A stretch of 64,000 nt of DNA from G963677445 sp963677445 (GTDB taxonomy: Bacteria; Bacteroidota; Ignavibacteria; Ignavibacteriales; Melioribacteraceae), in assembly GCA_963677445.2 (NCBI GenBank), contig CAXXGF010000064.1, positions 32,925 through 96,924 of the forward strand. The letters are read 5' to 3'. Every line of letters begins with the position of its first letter. The first letter of the stretch is position 1. This document shows, in pieces, positions 1-8,543 of this stretch. The notes under the pieces were generated by a model. The model worked only from the letters and a program-made list of their open reading frames with translations. It was not told where the DNA came from and searched no databases. The position numbers and the translations under genes are program-made.

Positions 1-950
1 AGTTTCGCGAATGATTCATTACATTTTTTGTCATCACCGCAGCCCTGGTCAAAATAAAAGGGACCAAATGAGAATACCGTAATATCTTCCTCTGATTCAC
101 CCATTTCCAAAAGCTTATCTTTCTCAGCTTTTACCCGTTCTTCAGCGTCTTCATATGAATCAAAAGGAATAACTTCAATCCGGCTTCTTTTTTCAAGGGT
201 TTCTTCATCAATGAAGATAAGACAGCTTTCTTCGGAATCTTCCCAGATAAATGGCATATCATTAAGGGCTAATGCCTGTTTCAGGTGCTCAGGTTCCCAG
301 TCATTTCCATTTGTAATAGTTGAAACCGCTTGTTCAGCAAGTGGTGATTTCAAACTGATAAGCCTGTCAACATATTCAAAGGCCTTTTTCACATCCTTAT
401 CGAGGAAACAGGAGTTAGAGAGAAGGGAGATAGCGAGTTCATTATCAGGGTTTATTTCCAGAGCTTTGTTGAGATCTTCGATGCTTCCTTTATAATCAGC
501 GGCAAGAGCCTTAAGCTGACCTCTTAACTGATAAAGCGTGTCAGCATCCGGATACCGGGGAATCACCGCCTCTACAAGTTTCATTGCTTTTTTGTCTTTA
601 TATTGCTGAATATAGATGGCAATAATGCCCTGGGCCAGGGTGAGATCATTATCGCTGACTCTGGCATAAACTTCGAGATCTTTCGCTATCAGGGAGGGAT
701 CCTGATTTGTAAAGACAGCATATATCATTCTGGTGGCTAACGCGCTATCATGCTCAGGATTATGTTCGAGAAAATCGCAGGTGAGGGTGTAGGCGCTGTC
801 AATATCGCGCGATTTTATCAGTTCCTCCAGTACAACACTTAATTCTTTCCAGTTTTTCTCCTGGGCTGTTGCCGGTTTACTAAGAAGCAGTACAAAAAAT
901 AAAATAGGAAATATGATTGTTATACCAAAAATAATTCTGTTCTTTTTCAT
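1..950 (-). CDS. Exported TPR-like protein, C-terminus outside window
   Basis: The reading frame is open from the ATG at 950 to the left edge, so about 316 residues are visible and the stop lies outside. The N-terminus (MKKNRIIFGITIIF, then a hydrophobic stretch ending near PATAQ) is a signal peptide, so the product is exported. The middle holds helix pairs typical of tetratricopeptide repeats, for example a segment ending EDLNKALEINPDNELA. The visible C-terminal part is acidic and contains a cysteine cluster (DQGCGDDKKC). No enzyme motif is seen. TPR proteins usually mediate protein contacts, but the partner is unknown. It is separated from rlpA by 1.2 kb of repeat-bearing DNA, so it is probably a unit of its own. 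Confidence 0.75.
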   Translation of the reverse strand, partial: MKKNRIIFGITIIFPILFFVLLLSKPATAQEKNWKELSVVLEELIKSRDIDSAYTLTCDFLEHNPEHDSALATRMIYAVFTNQDPSLIAKDLEVYARVSDNDLTLAQGIIAIYIQQYKDKKAMKLVEAVIPRYPDADTLYQLRGQLKALAADYKGSIEDLNKALEINPDNELAISLLSNSCFLDKDVKKAFEYVDRLISLKSPLAEQAVSTITNGNDWEPEHLKQALALNDMPFIWEDSEESCLIFIDEETLEKRSRIEVIPFDSYEDAEERVKAEKDKLLEMGESEEDITVFSFGPFYFDQGCGDDKKCNESFAK

Positions 951-2183
951 GAATTGCTCCATTTATGTTTGATAATGATATTAACCAAAGGGGGAGCCGC
1001 AAATCTGTAATAAATGCGCCGAAGTTCTGATAAAAAAACATCATTTTTATTGTATTCATCTGAGAGTTATTCTATAAGCATTTAAATAATAAGAAAAAAA
1101 TGGTGAGGATTTTTATACATTTCGGGGTATTCCTATTATTCTCATCTTCAATTCCGGAGTGAGATCCAGCTTTAAATTCGCGAATAAATAAATAGCTCTG
1201 TTCTGGCATAGCCAGTCTGTTATTATGATATAATTTGCCGGGCCGAATGAATGGAACAATAGGGCAGCAACTGAAAATTCCAGAAAGAAACAATTACCTG
1301 TTTTTCGAAATTTTGAGTTTCCCCAATGAATATTCAAGATAACAGAACTTTTTGTTAAAATCAAGCAGTGATATCTCATTTAGAAAAACCAGCATAATCC
1401 TTATCTGACAAGCGGGGAAATAATTATTACGTAAGAAGTGACCTCAATCGCCAATACAATTACAGTTTAACCCCGGAAGAATGTTTCATTTGTACGAGTA
1501 TGTTTCACTCTGTCAATACAATTTCAGAACTCCTTACTCCTCGTAAAATGAAATAGCGGAAATTTTTGGGAAATATCATATAAAATTGTTATCCATTTAT
1601 TACTTGACAAAGTCTTTTCTTAGCCATACATGATGTATTAGAAAATTGAAATTCTATCGATCCGGGTTTATCGAGGATGTCTTAAGGTGTTTGATTATCC
1701 GGGGTGGTTTGTGAATCCTCTACAAGGATTTTGTCTCTTGGTATTTACAATTTTCTACAATAATGTTGCCTATACAAGGCAAATAAGATAAAAAGAACCT
1801 TGTAGAGGTTCCATTATTGTAGAATAGAATAGACCCCCTGGAAAACATCTCTGTAGGAGATGCATAAAATGGCGTTCAAGTTCAATCATTTTTGAAAATA
1901 AAACAATGTCAATGTATTGGTTCAGTACACTATTCGATAAGATAAGGAAAGACCTGCCCAAGTTGTTTCCTTATCGATTTATCCCGGTTTTATTTTGCGA
2001 ATGTATCCATGTAAGTTATTGTTTTTTATAACCGGGATCAGGAGTTCTGAATTTAAACAAAATTCTGCCATCTGAAGAAGGATAATAATTGATTAGAGCT
2101 TAAAGCAGGAATGGATTTTCTGTATTAACCATTATACCCGCGCCCTCATTCACAATTCATCATTCACAATTCATCATTCAGAT
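951..2183. other. Gene-free stretch with palindromic repeats
   Basis: No convincing gene is seen. Short open frames on the minus strand (1072-1379, 1770-1961) lack recognisable domains and good start signals. From about 1715 to 1870 there are several short inverted repeats, for example CTCTACAAGG near 1717 against CCTTGTAGAG near 1799. Similar palindrome-rich patches lie near 33.6 kb and 62.3 kb. A 14-bp tandem duplication (CACAATTCATCATT, two copies) lies at about 2151-2178, just after the rlpA stop. Confidence 0.5.
2018..2057 (-). repeat. Dispersed intergenic repeat, short copy
   Basis: Read on the minus strand this begins TTCAGAACTCCTGATCCCGG and continues with an A-rich tail. Nearly the same sequence occurs at 62868-62910, with partial matches near 25135-25160, 40673, 41035 and 48633. 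It is always intergenic. Confidence 0.6.
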
Positions 2184-2672
2184 TCACTCTTCTCCCCATT
2201 TAAGAACTTCCAGTTTAACCTTTTGAATGCCGGCCTGAATCATGTCCAGCTTTTGGGCTGTGCCGAGAGAAAGGTCAATTATACGGTCGGGATGGCGGGG
2301 CATACGATCATTTACCCTGATAATTACTTTTTTCCCGTTTGAAAGGTTTGTCACTCTTAATATCGTTTCAAAAGGCCAGGTGGGGTGAGCGGCGGTAAGT
2401 CCGTACATATCGTAAACTTCACCATTCGCGGTAATCCGGCCATGAAATTTGTGAGCGTAATATGAGGCGACGCCCGTTTCCTTATAGAGCGCTTCGGCCA
2501 GGTCATAGCTGTTCAGCAGTTCCTCTTTCTGTGCGACCGGTATCTCCTCTTTTTCAACAACAGGAGGGAGATTATTCTTATATCTTTTGGAGGTGAAACG
2601 GACTGCCGAACCGCAGCCGGTTATCAAAAATATAATCGCGATAATTACAATATTGAAGAATTTTCCAGACAT
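2184..2672 (-). CDS. rlpA: RlpA-family septal ring lipoprotein
   Basis: This 162-residue protein has a signal peptide with lipobox LITGC (Cys about residue 20), so it should be lipid-anchored in the envelope. The rest is a double-psi beta-barrel RlpA domain, about residues 65-160, with the typical motifs GVASYYAHKFHGRITANGE, AAHPTWPFETILRVTN and VNDRMPRHPDRIIDLS. RlpA proteins bind or cleave denuded glycan strands of peptidoglycan at the septum. There is no C-terminal SPOR domain, so this is a short form, and its lytic activity cannot be judged from sequence. It lies downstream of pckA in the same direction, but a terminator at 2683-2710 separates them, so it probably has its own promoter or depends on read-through. 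Confidence 0.88.
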   Translation of the reverse strand: MSGKFFNIVIIAIIFLITGCGSAVRFTSKRYKNNLPPVVEKEEIPVAQKEELLNSYDLAEALYKETGVASYYAHKFHGRITANGEVYDMYGLTAAHPTWPFETILRVTNLSNGKKVIIRVNDRMPRHPDRIIDLSLGTAQKLDMIQAGIQKVKLEVLKWGEE

Positions 2673-2682
2673 ATTACAAATA

Positions 2683-2710
2683 TAAAAAAAGCCGGAATAA
2701 ATCCGGCTTT
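2683..2710 (-). terminator. Rho-independent terminator after pckA
   Basis: The inverted repeat AAAGCCGGA/TCCGGCTTT (2688-2710) has a 5-base loop and is followed on the minus strand by a run of seven T. It begins 8 bases after the pckA stop. Confidence 0.85.
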
Positions 2711-2717
2711 AATAAAT

Positions 2718-4376
2718 CTATTTTATGTTTTTCAGTCGTGTGGGTCCGGCGTTTCTTACTTCCTGGGTAACACCCTTCTCGAAAAGTTTGAAATTTTCGA
2801 TAAACCTGGCTGCCAGAGCGTCATATTTACGCCAGTAATCATTTTTGTCACCCCATGAATTGGAAGGTTCAAGAACTTCTTCCGGAACTTCGGGACAGCT
2901 TAATGGCACTTCAAATCCGAAGAGTTTATCTTTGCGGTATTCAATTTCATCAAGCTTTCCTTCGAGAGCGGCATTAAGGAGGTTACGGGTATGACGAATA
3001 CTGATTCGCTTGCCTACTCCGAATCTTCCGCCGACCCATCCGGTGTTTACAAGCCATACATTCACATCATGCTTCAGCATTCTTTCTTTCAGCATGCTGG
3101 CATAATCAAACGGATGACGCACCATAAAGGGAGCCCCAAAACAGGCGCTGAAGGTGATCTGTGGTTCAATTCCCAATCCTATCTCGGTTCCCGCTATCTT
3201 GGATGTATAACCGCTGATAAAATGATACTGGGCCTGTTCGGGATTCAGCCGGGCTATCGGAGGCATTACACCTGAAGCGTCGCAGGTAAGGAAAATTACA
3301 TTTTTCGGATGAGTTTGAACATAACCTTCAGAAACGATATTCGGAATAAAGCTGGCGGGATAGGAGGCGCGGGTATTTTCGGTGATGATATCATCATCAA
3401 GATCGATTATTCTCGATACCGGATCATAAACAACATTTTCCAGAATTGTGCCATAGCGCTGAGTGGCGGCGTAAATCTGGGGTTCATGCTCTGCCGAAAG
3501 GCGGATTACCTTAGCGTAACAGCCGCCTTCGAAGTTAAATACACCTTCGTTGCTCCATCCATGCTCATCATCGCCGATAAGTTTACGTTTCGGATCGGCT
3601 GAAAGGGTGGTTTTACCGGTGCCGCTCAACCCGAAGAAAAGCGCGACATCACCATCATCGCCAACGTTGGCCGAACAATGCATCGGAAGAACATCACGGA
3701 AAGTAAGGAGGAAATTCAGTACGGTAAAAACTGATTTTTTAATTTCGCCGCCGTAAAGAGAATTCGCGATGATCGCTACGCGGTCCGCGAAATTTATAAG
3801 GATGCCTGTTTCGGAACGGGTGCCGTCAATGGCGGGATTAACTTTAAATCCATCAACAGTTATAACTGTAAATTCGGGCACAAACTTTTTCAGTTCTTCA
3901 CGGTCATTGGTTGTAATTAACATATTTCTAGCGAAAAGATTATGCCATGCTTTTTCAGTGATAATTCTTACCGGCATTCTGTATTCAGGGTCGGCGCCGG
4001 CGTAACAGTCCTGAACAAAAAGTTCTTCATCCTGGCAATAGGCCTGAACCCTGGCATAAACCTGGTTGAATTTCTCAACGCTTATTGGTCTGTTATATTC
4101 ACCCCACCAGATTTTATCATCTGTGGAATGCTCCTTAACTACAAATTTATCGGCTGCCGCGCGGGCTGTGTGTCTGCCGGTTTTCACCAGGATAGGCCCG
4201 TTGCTCGCCATATGTCCTTCGTTGCGGAAAATGATCTCTTCATAAAGAGCCGAATCGGGCAGGTTCCAGTAAACTTTATCGAGATGAATCAATCCGTGGT
4301 TTTTCAGCCTGTAATCGGAAGCAAGCTCCATCGATTCTTTTTCGGCCGGAGTTTTGAATTCAAGATATTTACTCAT
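2718..4376 (-). CDS. pckA: Phosphoenolpyruvate carboxykinase (ATP)
   Basis: This cytosolic enzyme converts oxaloacetate and ATP to phosphoenolpyruvate, CO2 and ADP, the entry step of gluconeogenesis. At 552 residues it has the usual length of the ATP-dependent family. The kinase-1a P-loop GLSGTGKTT is at residues 249-257, followed by the metal- and nucleotide-binding IGDDEHGW at 267-274. Substrate-site segments near FVQDCYAGADP and RVITEKAWHNLFARN are also present. Its ATG overlaps the stop of the upstream aminotransferase gene by 4 bases (ATGA, 4373-4376), so the two are one transcript and probably translationally coupled. The aminotransferase can supply oxaloacetate from aspartate. A strong terminator follows directly. 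Confidence 0.97.
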   Translation of the reverse strand: MSKYLEFKTPAEKESMELASDYRLKNHGLIHLDKVYWNLPDSALYEEIIFRNEGHMASNGPILVKTGRHTARAAADKFVVKEHSTDDKIWWGEYNRPISVEKFNQVYARVQAYCQDEELFVQDCYAGADPEYRMPVRIITEKAWHNLFARNMLITTNDREELKKFVPEFTVITVDGFKVNPAIDGTRSETGILINFADRVAIIANSLYGGEIKKSVFTVLNFLLTFRDVLPMHCSANVGDDGDVALFFGLSGTGKTTLSADPKRKLIGDDEHGWSNEGVFNFEGGCYAKVIRLSAEHEPQIYAATQRYGTILENVVYDPVSRIIDLDDDIITENTRASYPASFIPNIVSEGYVQTHPKNVIFLTCDASGVMPPIARLNPEQAQYHFISGYTSKIAGTEIGLGIEPQITFSACFGAPFMVRHPFDYASMLKERMLKHDVNVWLVNTGWVGGRFGVGKRISIRHTRNLLNAALEGKLDEIEYRKDKLFGFEVPLSCPEVPEEVLEPSNSWGDKNDYWRKYDALAARFIENFKLFEKGVTQEVRNAGPTRLKNIK

Positions 4377-5590
4377 GCCCAGTCCCTCACTAATTTTCTG
4401 TCGCCAATATAAAGTTCATTTGGTGAATTAAGATCGAGAGCCCATTTCATTCTTTCAATGCCCGAAGTGATATCCTTGAGGGCGCCGCAATAACTTAATC
4501 TTAAATAACCTTCCATTCCGAATTCAGCTCCCGGTACGGTGAGAACTTGCACTTTATCAATCAGGTAACCGGAAAGTTTATTGGAATCTTTTTCATAATT
4601 GCTAAAATCGGCGAAGCAGTAGAAAGTGCCGTCCGGTTTGGTTACGTGAACACCTTCAAAAGAATTAAGATGATCGATCATAACATTACGGTTGTTTTCC
4701 AGAGTTATTCTCAGGTTTTCAACAGGCGACTGAACACCATTCAGCGCTCCGACAGCCGCTTTCTGCAGAATGATGGATGGCCCGGATGTCTGGTGACCCT
4801 GAATATTTGTCATTGTTTCAATCAGGTTTTTATTTCCTATCGCCCAGCCGATACGGAATCCGGTCATAGCGTAAACCTTTGAAACTCCGTTTATAATTAT
4901 CAGTTTGGAATTTTCCGAGAAGTCTTTCGCGTAGTTATAAGGATTGATCTGCTTTTTGTTGTCGAATATCAGTTTATGATAAATATCGTCCATAATCAGG
5001 TAGATATCTTTTTTCTCACAGAACTGAACAATATCGGCGATAAATTCTTCAGAATACATAACACCTGAAGGATTATTGGGGCTGTTGATAATTATCGCTT
5101 TTGTATAGGATGAAACACGGTCTTCAATATCTTTAAGTCTTGGATAAAAAGTGCCATCTTCCGGAATAACAGGAACCGGAATAGCCTGGCAGAGCTTAAC
5201 CATTTCGGGGTAACTTACCCAGTAGGGCGCCGGGAAAATAACTTCTTCTTGGGGATTGAGGATTGCCTGAAGAGCTACCATAATTGACTGTTTCGCTCCT
5301 CCCGAGGCTATAACATTTTCAGGAGCTACGAGACGTCCGTAGTTTTCTTCAGTGTATCTTATTATCGCTTTTTTCAGAGCGGGAATTCCGTCTGCCGGGG
5401 TATATCTTACCTCACCGGTGTTCAGATGGGCGACTGAGGCGAGAATCGCGTCCATCGGAACTTTACTTTTGGGTTCTCCGCCGCCGAGATGTATGACCGG
5501 ATCCCCTTTTTCGCGCAGAATGGCCGCTTTTTCGTTAAGGGCCAGGGTAGGCGAAGTTTTGATGGTTCTGGCTATTTGACTTATACTCAT
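4373..5590 (-). CDS. PLP-dependent aminotransferase, aspartate type (class I)
   Basis: The 405-residue product is a fold-type I aminotransferase. The Schiff-base lysine is K238 in NGVSKVYAMTGFRIGW. The substrate-carboxylate arginine is R245 in the same motif. NSPNNPSG (about 169-176) and MDDIYHKL (about 200-207) supply the PLP ring-binding Asn, Asp and Tyr. Members of this subgroup mostly transfer amino groups between aspartate and 2-oxoglutarate, and some also accept aromatic amino acids or act as prephenate aminotransferases. Overlap with pckA favours a role around oxaloacetate. The ATG is preceded by AAGGTG, an acceptable ribosome-binding site. It is the first gene of a two-gene operon. 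Confidence 0.9.
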   Translation of the reverse strand: MSISQIARTIKTSPTLALNEKAAILREKGDPVIHLGGGEPKSKVPMDAILASVAHLNTGEVRYTPADGIPALKKAIIRYTEENYGRLVAPENVIASGGAKQSIMVALQAILNPQEEVIFPAPYWVSYPEMVKLCQAIPVPVIPEDGTFYPRLKDIEDRVSSYTKAIIINSPNNPSGVMYSEEFIADIVQFCEKKDIYLIMDDIYHKLIFDNKKQINPYNYAKDFSENSKLIIINGVSKVYAMTGFRIGWAIGNKNLIETMTNIQGHQTSGPSIILQKAAVGALNGVQSPVENLRITLENNRNVMIDHLNSFEGVHVTKPDGTFYCFADFSNYEKDSNKLSGYLIDKVQVLTVPGAEFGMEGYLRLSYCGALKDITSGIERMKWALDLNSPNELYIGDRKLVRDWA

Positions 5591-6090
5591 AAAAACACCT
5601 TATATCTTATTCATTTTGCTGTGATGTATCTCGAAACTTTCAAAGCACTAAATTATTGCCATTTTAGAAGATATTCAAGTATAATTATAGAGAAATATCC
5701 AAATTTCTTTTCACAAAAAATAAACCTTTAAAAGAGTTCTGGCAGGCTGGATTCTTTCATGGAAAACTTTTAACTTACTTTGATTTATTTAAAAATGAAG
5801 GGTGAATATTAATCTTATGTTTAAAGGGATAATTCGGAAGTAAAAAATCAGAAATTATTAAACTATTATTCTCTCTTCTTCGCTTCTCCCCATTTCCGAA
5901 AAAGAATTTTCCGGCTTTCAAAAAACAGCTTAATTATTCCATACAATAAATTTTGCATTCCAGGTAAAATTTGATAACATAAAGAAAAATTTAATTGATA
6001 AGTACACAAAAAATTCTTACTTTTTTAGAAAATATTATTCACTGATTAATTAACACAACATCTGGCTTTTTATAGAAAAGGAAGGAAAAA
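5591..6090. other. Gene-free divergent spacer
   Basis: This A+T-rich spacer of 500 bases lies between the divergently transcribed aminotransferase and DUF4160 genes. I see no gene, tRNA or convincing terminator. It must contain promoters for both sides, but no clear consensus box was identified. Confidence 0.5.
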
Positions 6091-6360
6091 GTGCCGACAA
6101 TATCAATGTTTTATGGAATAATTATCCTGATGTATTTTTATGATAATAAAAAACATAATAAACCTCATATTCATGCTGAATATGGAGATTACCAGGCGAC
6201 AATCGCTATTGAGGATGGCGAAGTTTTAGGAGGTGAATTGCCAAAATCAAAAATGAAACTTGTACAAGCCTGGATAGAAATACATCGTGAAGATCTCTTT
6301 GCCAATTGGAAACTTGCAGTTGCGGGGGAACCGGTTTTCAGAATAGAACCTTTAAAATGA
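6091..6360 (+). CDS. DUF4160 domain protein (toxin-antitoxin-like pair)
   Basis: An 89-residue small protein matching the DUF4160 family, with the hallmark start PTISMFYGIIILMYFYDN and the conserved HNKPHIHAEYGDYQA segment. The start is GTG, supported by GAAGGA eight bases upstream. DUF4160 genes are commonly found directly before a DUF2442 gene, as here with a 10-base gap, and this pairing is often listed among toxin-antitoxin-like modules. Which partner, if any, is toxic is not established from sequence. No catalytic motif is evident. Confidence 0.8.
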   Translation: MPTISMFYGIIILMYFYDNKKHNKPHIHAEYGDYQATIAIEDGEVLGGELPKSKMKLVQAWIEIHREDLFANWKLAVAGEPVFRIEPLK

Positions 6361-6370
6361 GAAATGAACA

Positions 6371-6625
6371 ATGGAAAAAATAATTAAAGCCACACCGTTG
6401 GATGAATATAAAATTGATATTACAACAAGCAGTGGAATAAAAGGTATTTTTGATGTAAGGCCATATCTGAAAGGTTCTGCCTTTGAAGAATTAAAGAATG
6501 AAGCATATTTTAGTCTTGTCCGGCCTGCTCATCACGGGATTATGTGGCCCAATGAACAGGATTTCAGCTCCGATACAATTATTTATGATATCCTGAATAG
6601 CGCGGACCCCCTGAAGTCTGCATAA
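6371..6625 (+). CDS. DUF2442 domain protein, partner of DUF4160
   Basis: An 84-residue protein of the DUF2442 family. Conserved features are the GIKGIFDVRPYLKG segment, the F-x-x-V/L-R block at YFSLVRPAHHGIMWPN, and the D-I-L-x-x-S ending. It follows the DUF4160 gene by 10 bases on the same strand and must be co-transcribed. The pair lies between housekeeping genes, in keeping with a small acquired module. Function is unknown. Confidence 0.8.
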   Translation: MEKIIKATPLDEYKIDITTSSGIKGIFDVRPYLKGSAFEELKNEAYFSLVRPAHHGIMWPNEQDFSSDTIIYDILNSADPLKSA

Positions 6626-6682
6626 ATATTCCTCTTTTGCGGCTCCGCGTCTTCACGTGAGATAATGCTTTTTAATTACCCT

Positions 6683-7549
6683 TTACGCCTGCATGGTAAA
6701 TGGAACAATCAATTCCGATGACACTTTGTTCTCCCCGAATATGTAAAAGTTATTTCCTGTCAGTTCTTTAAGCTGATATTTTTCCGGTTTTATTTTATCG
6801 GCGGGCAGCAGAACCTTTATTTCCCCGATATCCTCTGTGGGTAAATATGGCTTAAGCTCTGAGAACAAAGGCATTTTTCGCGCGATAATATCATATATTG
6901 TCAGAATCCCTTCTTTTCTCTCCATACAGATAATCGCGTCCGGCTCCTTTATATAATAAAGTTTCCCCTCCAGTTTATAAAATGTGTGAAACATGGTGAG
7001 TTTGTCATTAAGAGAGGCGAAAACAGCGGAGACCGGTTCCCTTTCCTGAATCATTTTGTATATGAAATTATTGTCCGCAGAACCGAGAGGTTTAAGACCA
7101 TCCATATTACCCGCGCTGCCGGATGGATCAATAGATACATAATATTCTTTCGAAGGGATAAAACCATATTTCTCATAATATGGTTTGGCCATATCGGTAG
7201 AAAAAAGGAATGTCAGATCCGGCGTTCCTTCAATGACTTCCATTGCCCTGTCGGTAAGAATTTTATTCAGTCCCTTCTTCCTGTATTCCGGAAGAGTGGC
7301 AACTGCCGAGAACTGGTACACAAAAGTTTGTTTCCCGTTAACAATAGCCGCAATTTTATAGAGACATACACTGGATACCACCTTTCCATCCTTAAAGAAA
7401 GAAAATGGCATATAATCATCATCCCAGTAACCGTTTTTTTTCCATAAAACAAAGTCGAGTCCGAAAATAGAATCGGTAAAATTCTGAAACTCCTTTTTTA
7501 ATTCCGGTTTATCCCAGTAATTTGAGAAATAGTCCAATCCATTCGGCAT
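6683..7549 (-). CDS. GNAT-family N-acetyltransferase
   Basis: A 288-residue protein with an N-terminal GNAT domain (about residues 1-140). The acetyl-CoA pyrophosphate-binding motif A is recognisable as ATLPEYRKKGLNKILTDRA, followed by the motif B-like FLFSTDMAKPYYEKYGF. The C-terminal 140 residues form a second domain without a clear signature, possibly sterol-carrier-like as in some Eis-type acetyltransferases. The substrate cannot be predicted. It starts 6 bases after the cutC stop, so the two genes form an operon, with cutC first. Confidence 0.82.
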   Translation of the reverse strand: MPNGLDYFSNYWDKPELKKEFQNFTDSIFGLDFVLWKKNGYWDDDYMPFSFFKDGKVVSSVCLYKIAAIVNGKQTFVYQFSAVATLPEYRKKGLNKILTDRAMEVIEGTPDLTFLFSTDMAKPYYEKYGFIPSKEYYVSIDPSGSAGNMDGLKPLGSADNNFIYKMIQEREPVSAVFASLNDKLTMFHTFYKLEGKLYYIKEPDAIICMERKEGILTIYDIIARKMPLFSELKPYLPTEDIGEIKVLLPADKIKPEKYQLKELTGNNFYIFGENKVSSELIVPFTMQA

Positions 7550-7555
7550 TTCCTG

Positions 7556-8299
7556 CTAACCCTCCATCAAAATATTTTTCATAATAGTGATCATTTCTCC
7601 ATCCACTGTAATTTTATCATATTCATCTTTATCAGCGCTTCCCATCTTAACCTTTTCCCTGAAATATCTCATACCGCTTCCAATAAATGTTTTGGCAGAA
7701 CTGTGAAACTCCCGCGCGCCGGTAAAATTTTTAATTTCAGCGAGGTTTTTATTGGTAATTCCGCCGCCCGGCATTATAATGATATCATTCCCCGCGATTT
7801 TGGTCATATCTTTAAGAACCTCCCTTCCTTCGTACGCGCTGCCCCTTCCCCCCGAGGAAAGGATTCGCCTTACTCCCGCGCTTTTTAACTGCTTAACCGC
7901 TGCCACAGTATCCCTGCAGAGATCAACCGCCCTGTGGAATGTAACCTCCATCGGCGCGGCCAGATCAACAATTTCAGCCGTTTTTACCATATCAATGTCG
8001 CCATTGGGAGTCAGGAAGCCGGTAACAATACCGTTGGCGTTTAAATTTTGAATAACCTTTATATCCCGCTTTATTATCTCATACTCTTCATCAGAATATA
8101 AAAAATCCCCGCCCCGCGGCCTGACTATCACATTCACCGGTATTTTAAGTCTCTCTGTGATATATTCCGCCATCGCGTAAGAGGGTGTCGTTCCCCCTTC
8201 GGAATAATTATCGCAGAGTTCAATCCTGTCGGCCCCCCATCGTTCGGCGGTTATAGCGGCGTCAGCCGAGTAGCAGCATATTTCGAGTTTGTTTGTCAT
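7556..8299 (-). CDS. cutC: CutC family protein
   Basis: A 247-residue TIM-barrel protein of the CutC family. Diagnostic segments are LEICCYSADAA at the N-terminus, the GADRIELCDNYSEGGTTPS stretch, MEVTFHRAVDLC, and RRILSSGGRGSAYEG followed by IMPGGGI. The family is named for a proposed role in copper homeostasis, but its biochemical activity is unsettled. The length matches the usual 240-250 residues. It is the first gene of a two-gene operon with the acetyltransferase. No promoter box is obvious in the 244 bases towards the CHAT locus. Confidence 0.92.
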   Translation of the reverse strand: MTNKLEICCYSADAAITAERWGADRIELCDNYSEGGTTPSYAMAEYITERLKIPVNVIVRPRGGDFLYSDEEYEIIKRDIKVIQNLNANGIVTGFLTPNGDIDMVKTAEIVDLAAPMEVTFHRAVDLCRDTVAAVKQLKSAGVRRILSSGGRGSAYEGREVLKDMTKIAGNDIIIMPGGGITNKNLAEIKNFTGAREFHSSAKTFIGSGMRYFREKVKMGSADKDEYDKITVDGEMITIMKNILMEG

Positions 8300-8473
8300 A
8301 AGAATTCCATTCGTGGGGGTAATATAAGGTTATTTATGAAATCAAACAGGGAATTAATTTATGCGAAAACAAAATGTTATATTCCCAAATTTTTTTTCGG
8401 GAATATTTTTTCGCGCCCTCTCTTTCTGCACCATGATTATAAATGAAGGTATCACATTATAGAAATCAACCGT

Positions 8474-8497
8474 AGAGACGCAAAATATTGCGTCTCT
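8474..8497. repeat. 24-bp palindrome, copy 1
   Basis: This perfect palindrome is AGAGACGCAA, a 4-base AATA centre, then TTGCGTCTCT. It begins 47 bases past the stop of the CHAT gene, downstream on the minus strand. An identical copy is at 14297-14320. It could work as a terminator hairpin or be a dispersed repeat. Confidence 0.85.
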
Positions 8498-8543
8498 AAA
8501 CCATAATTTTTACAAAAACAAATCAAATATTCTTTATTTTTTT

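Noticed and set aside
1072..1379. Two short minus-strand frames in the first intergenic region
   Set aside because: No domain, overlapping each other in different frames, no start signals.
3942..4412. A 156-codon plus-strand frame opposite pckA
   Set aside because: Lies over a clearly coding gene on the other strand; no recognisable domain.
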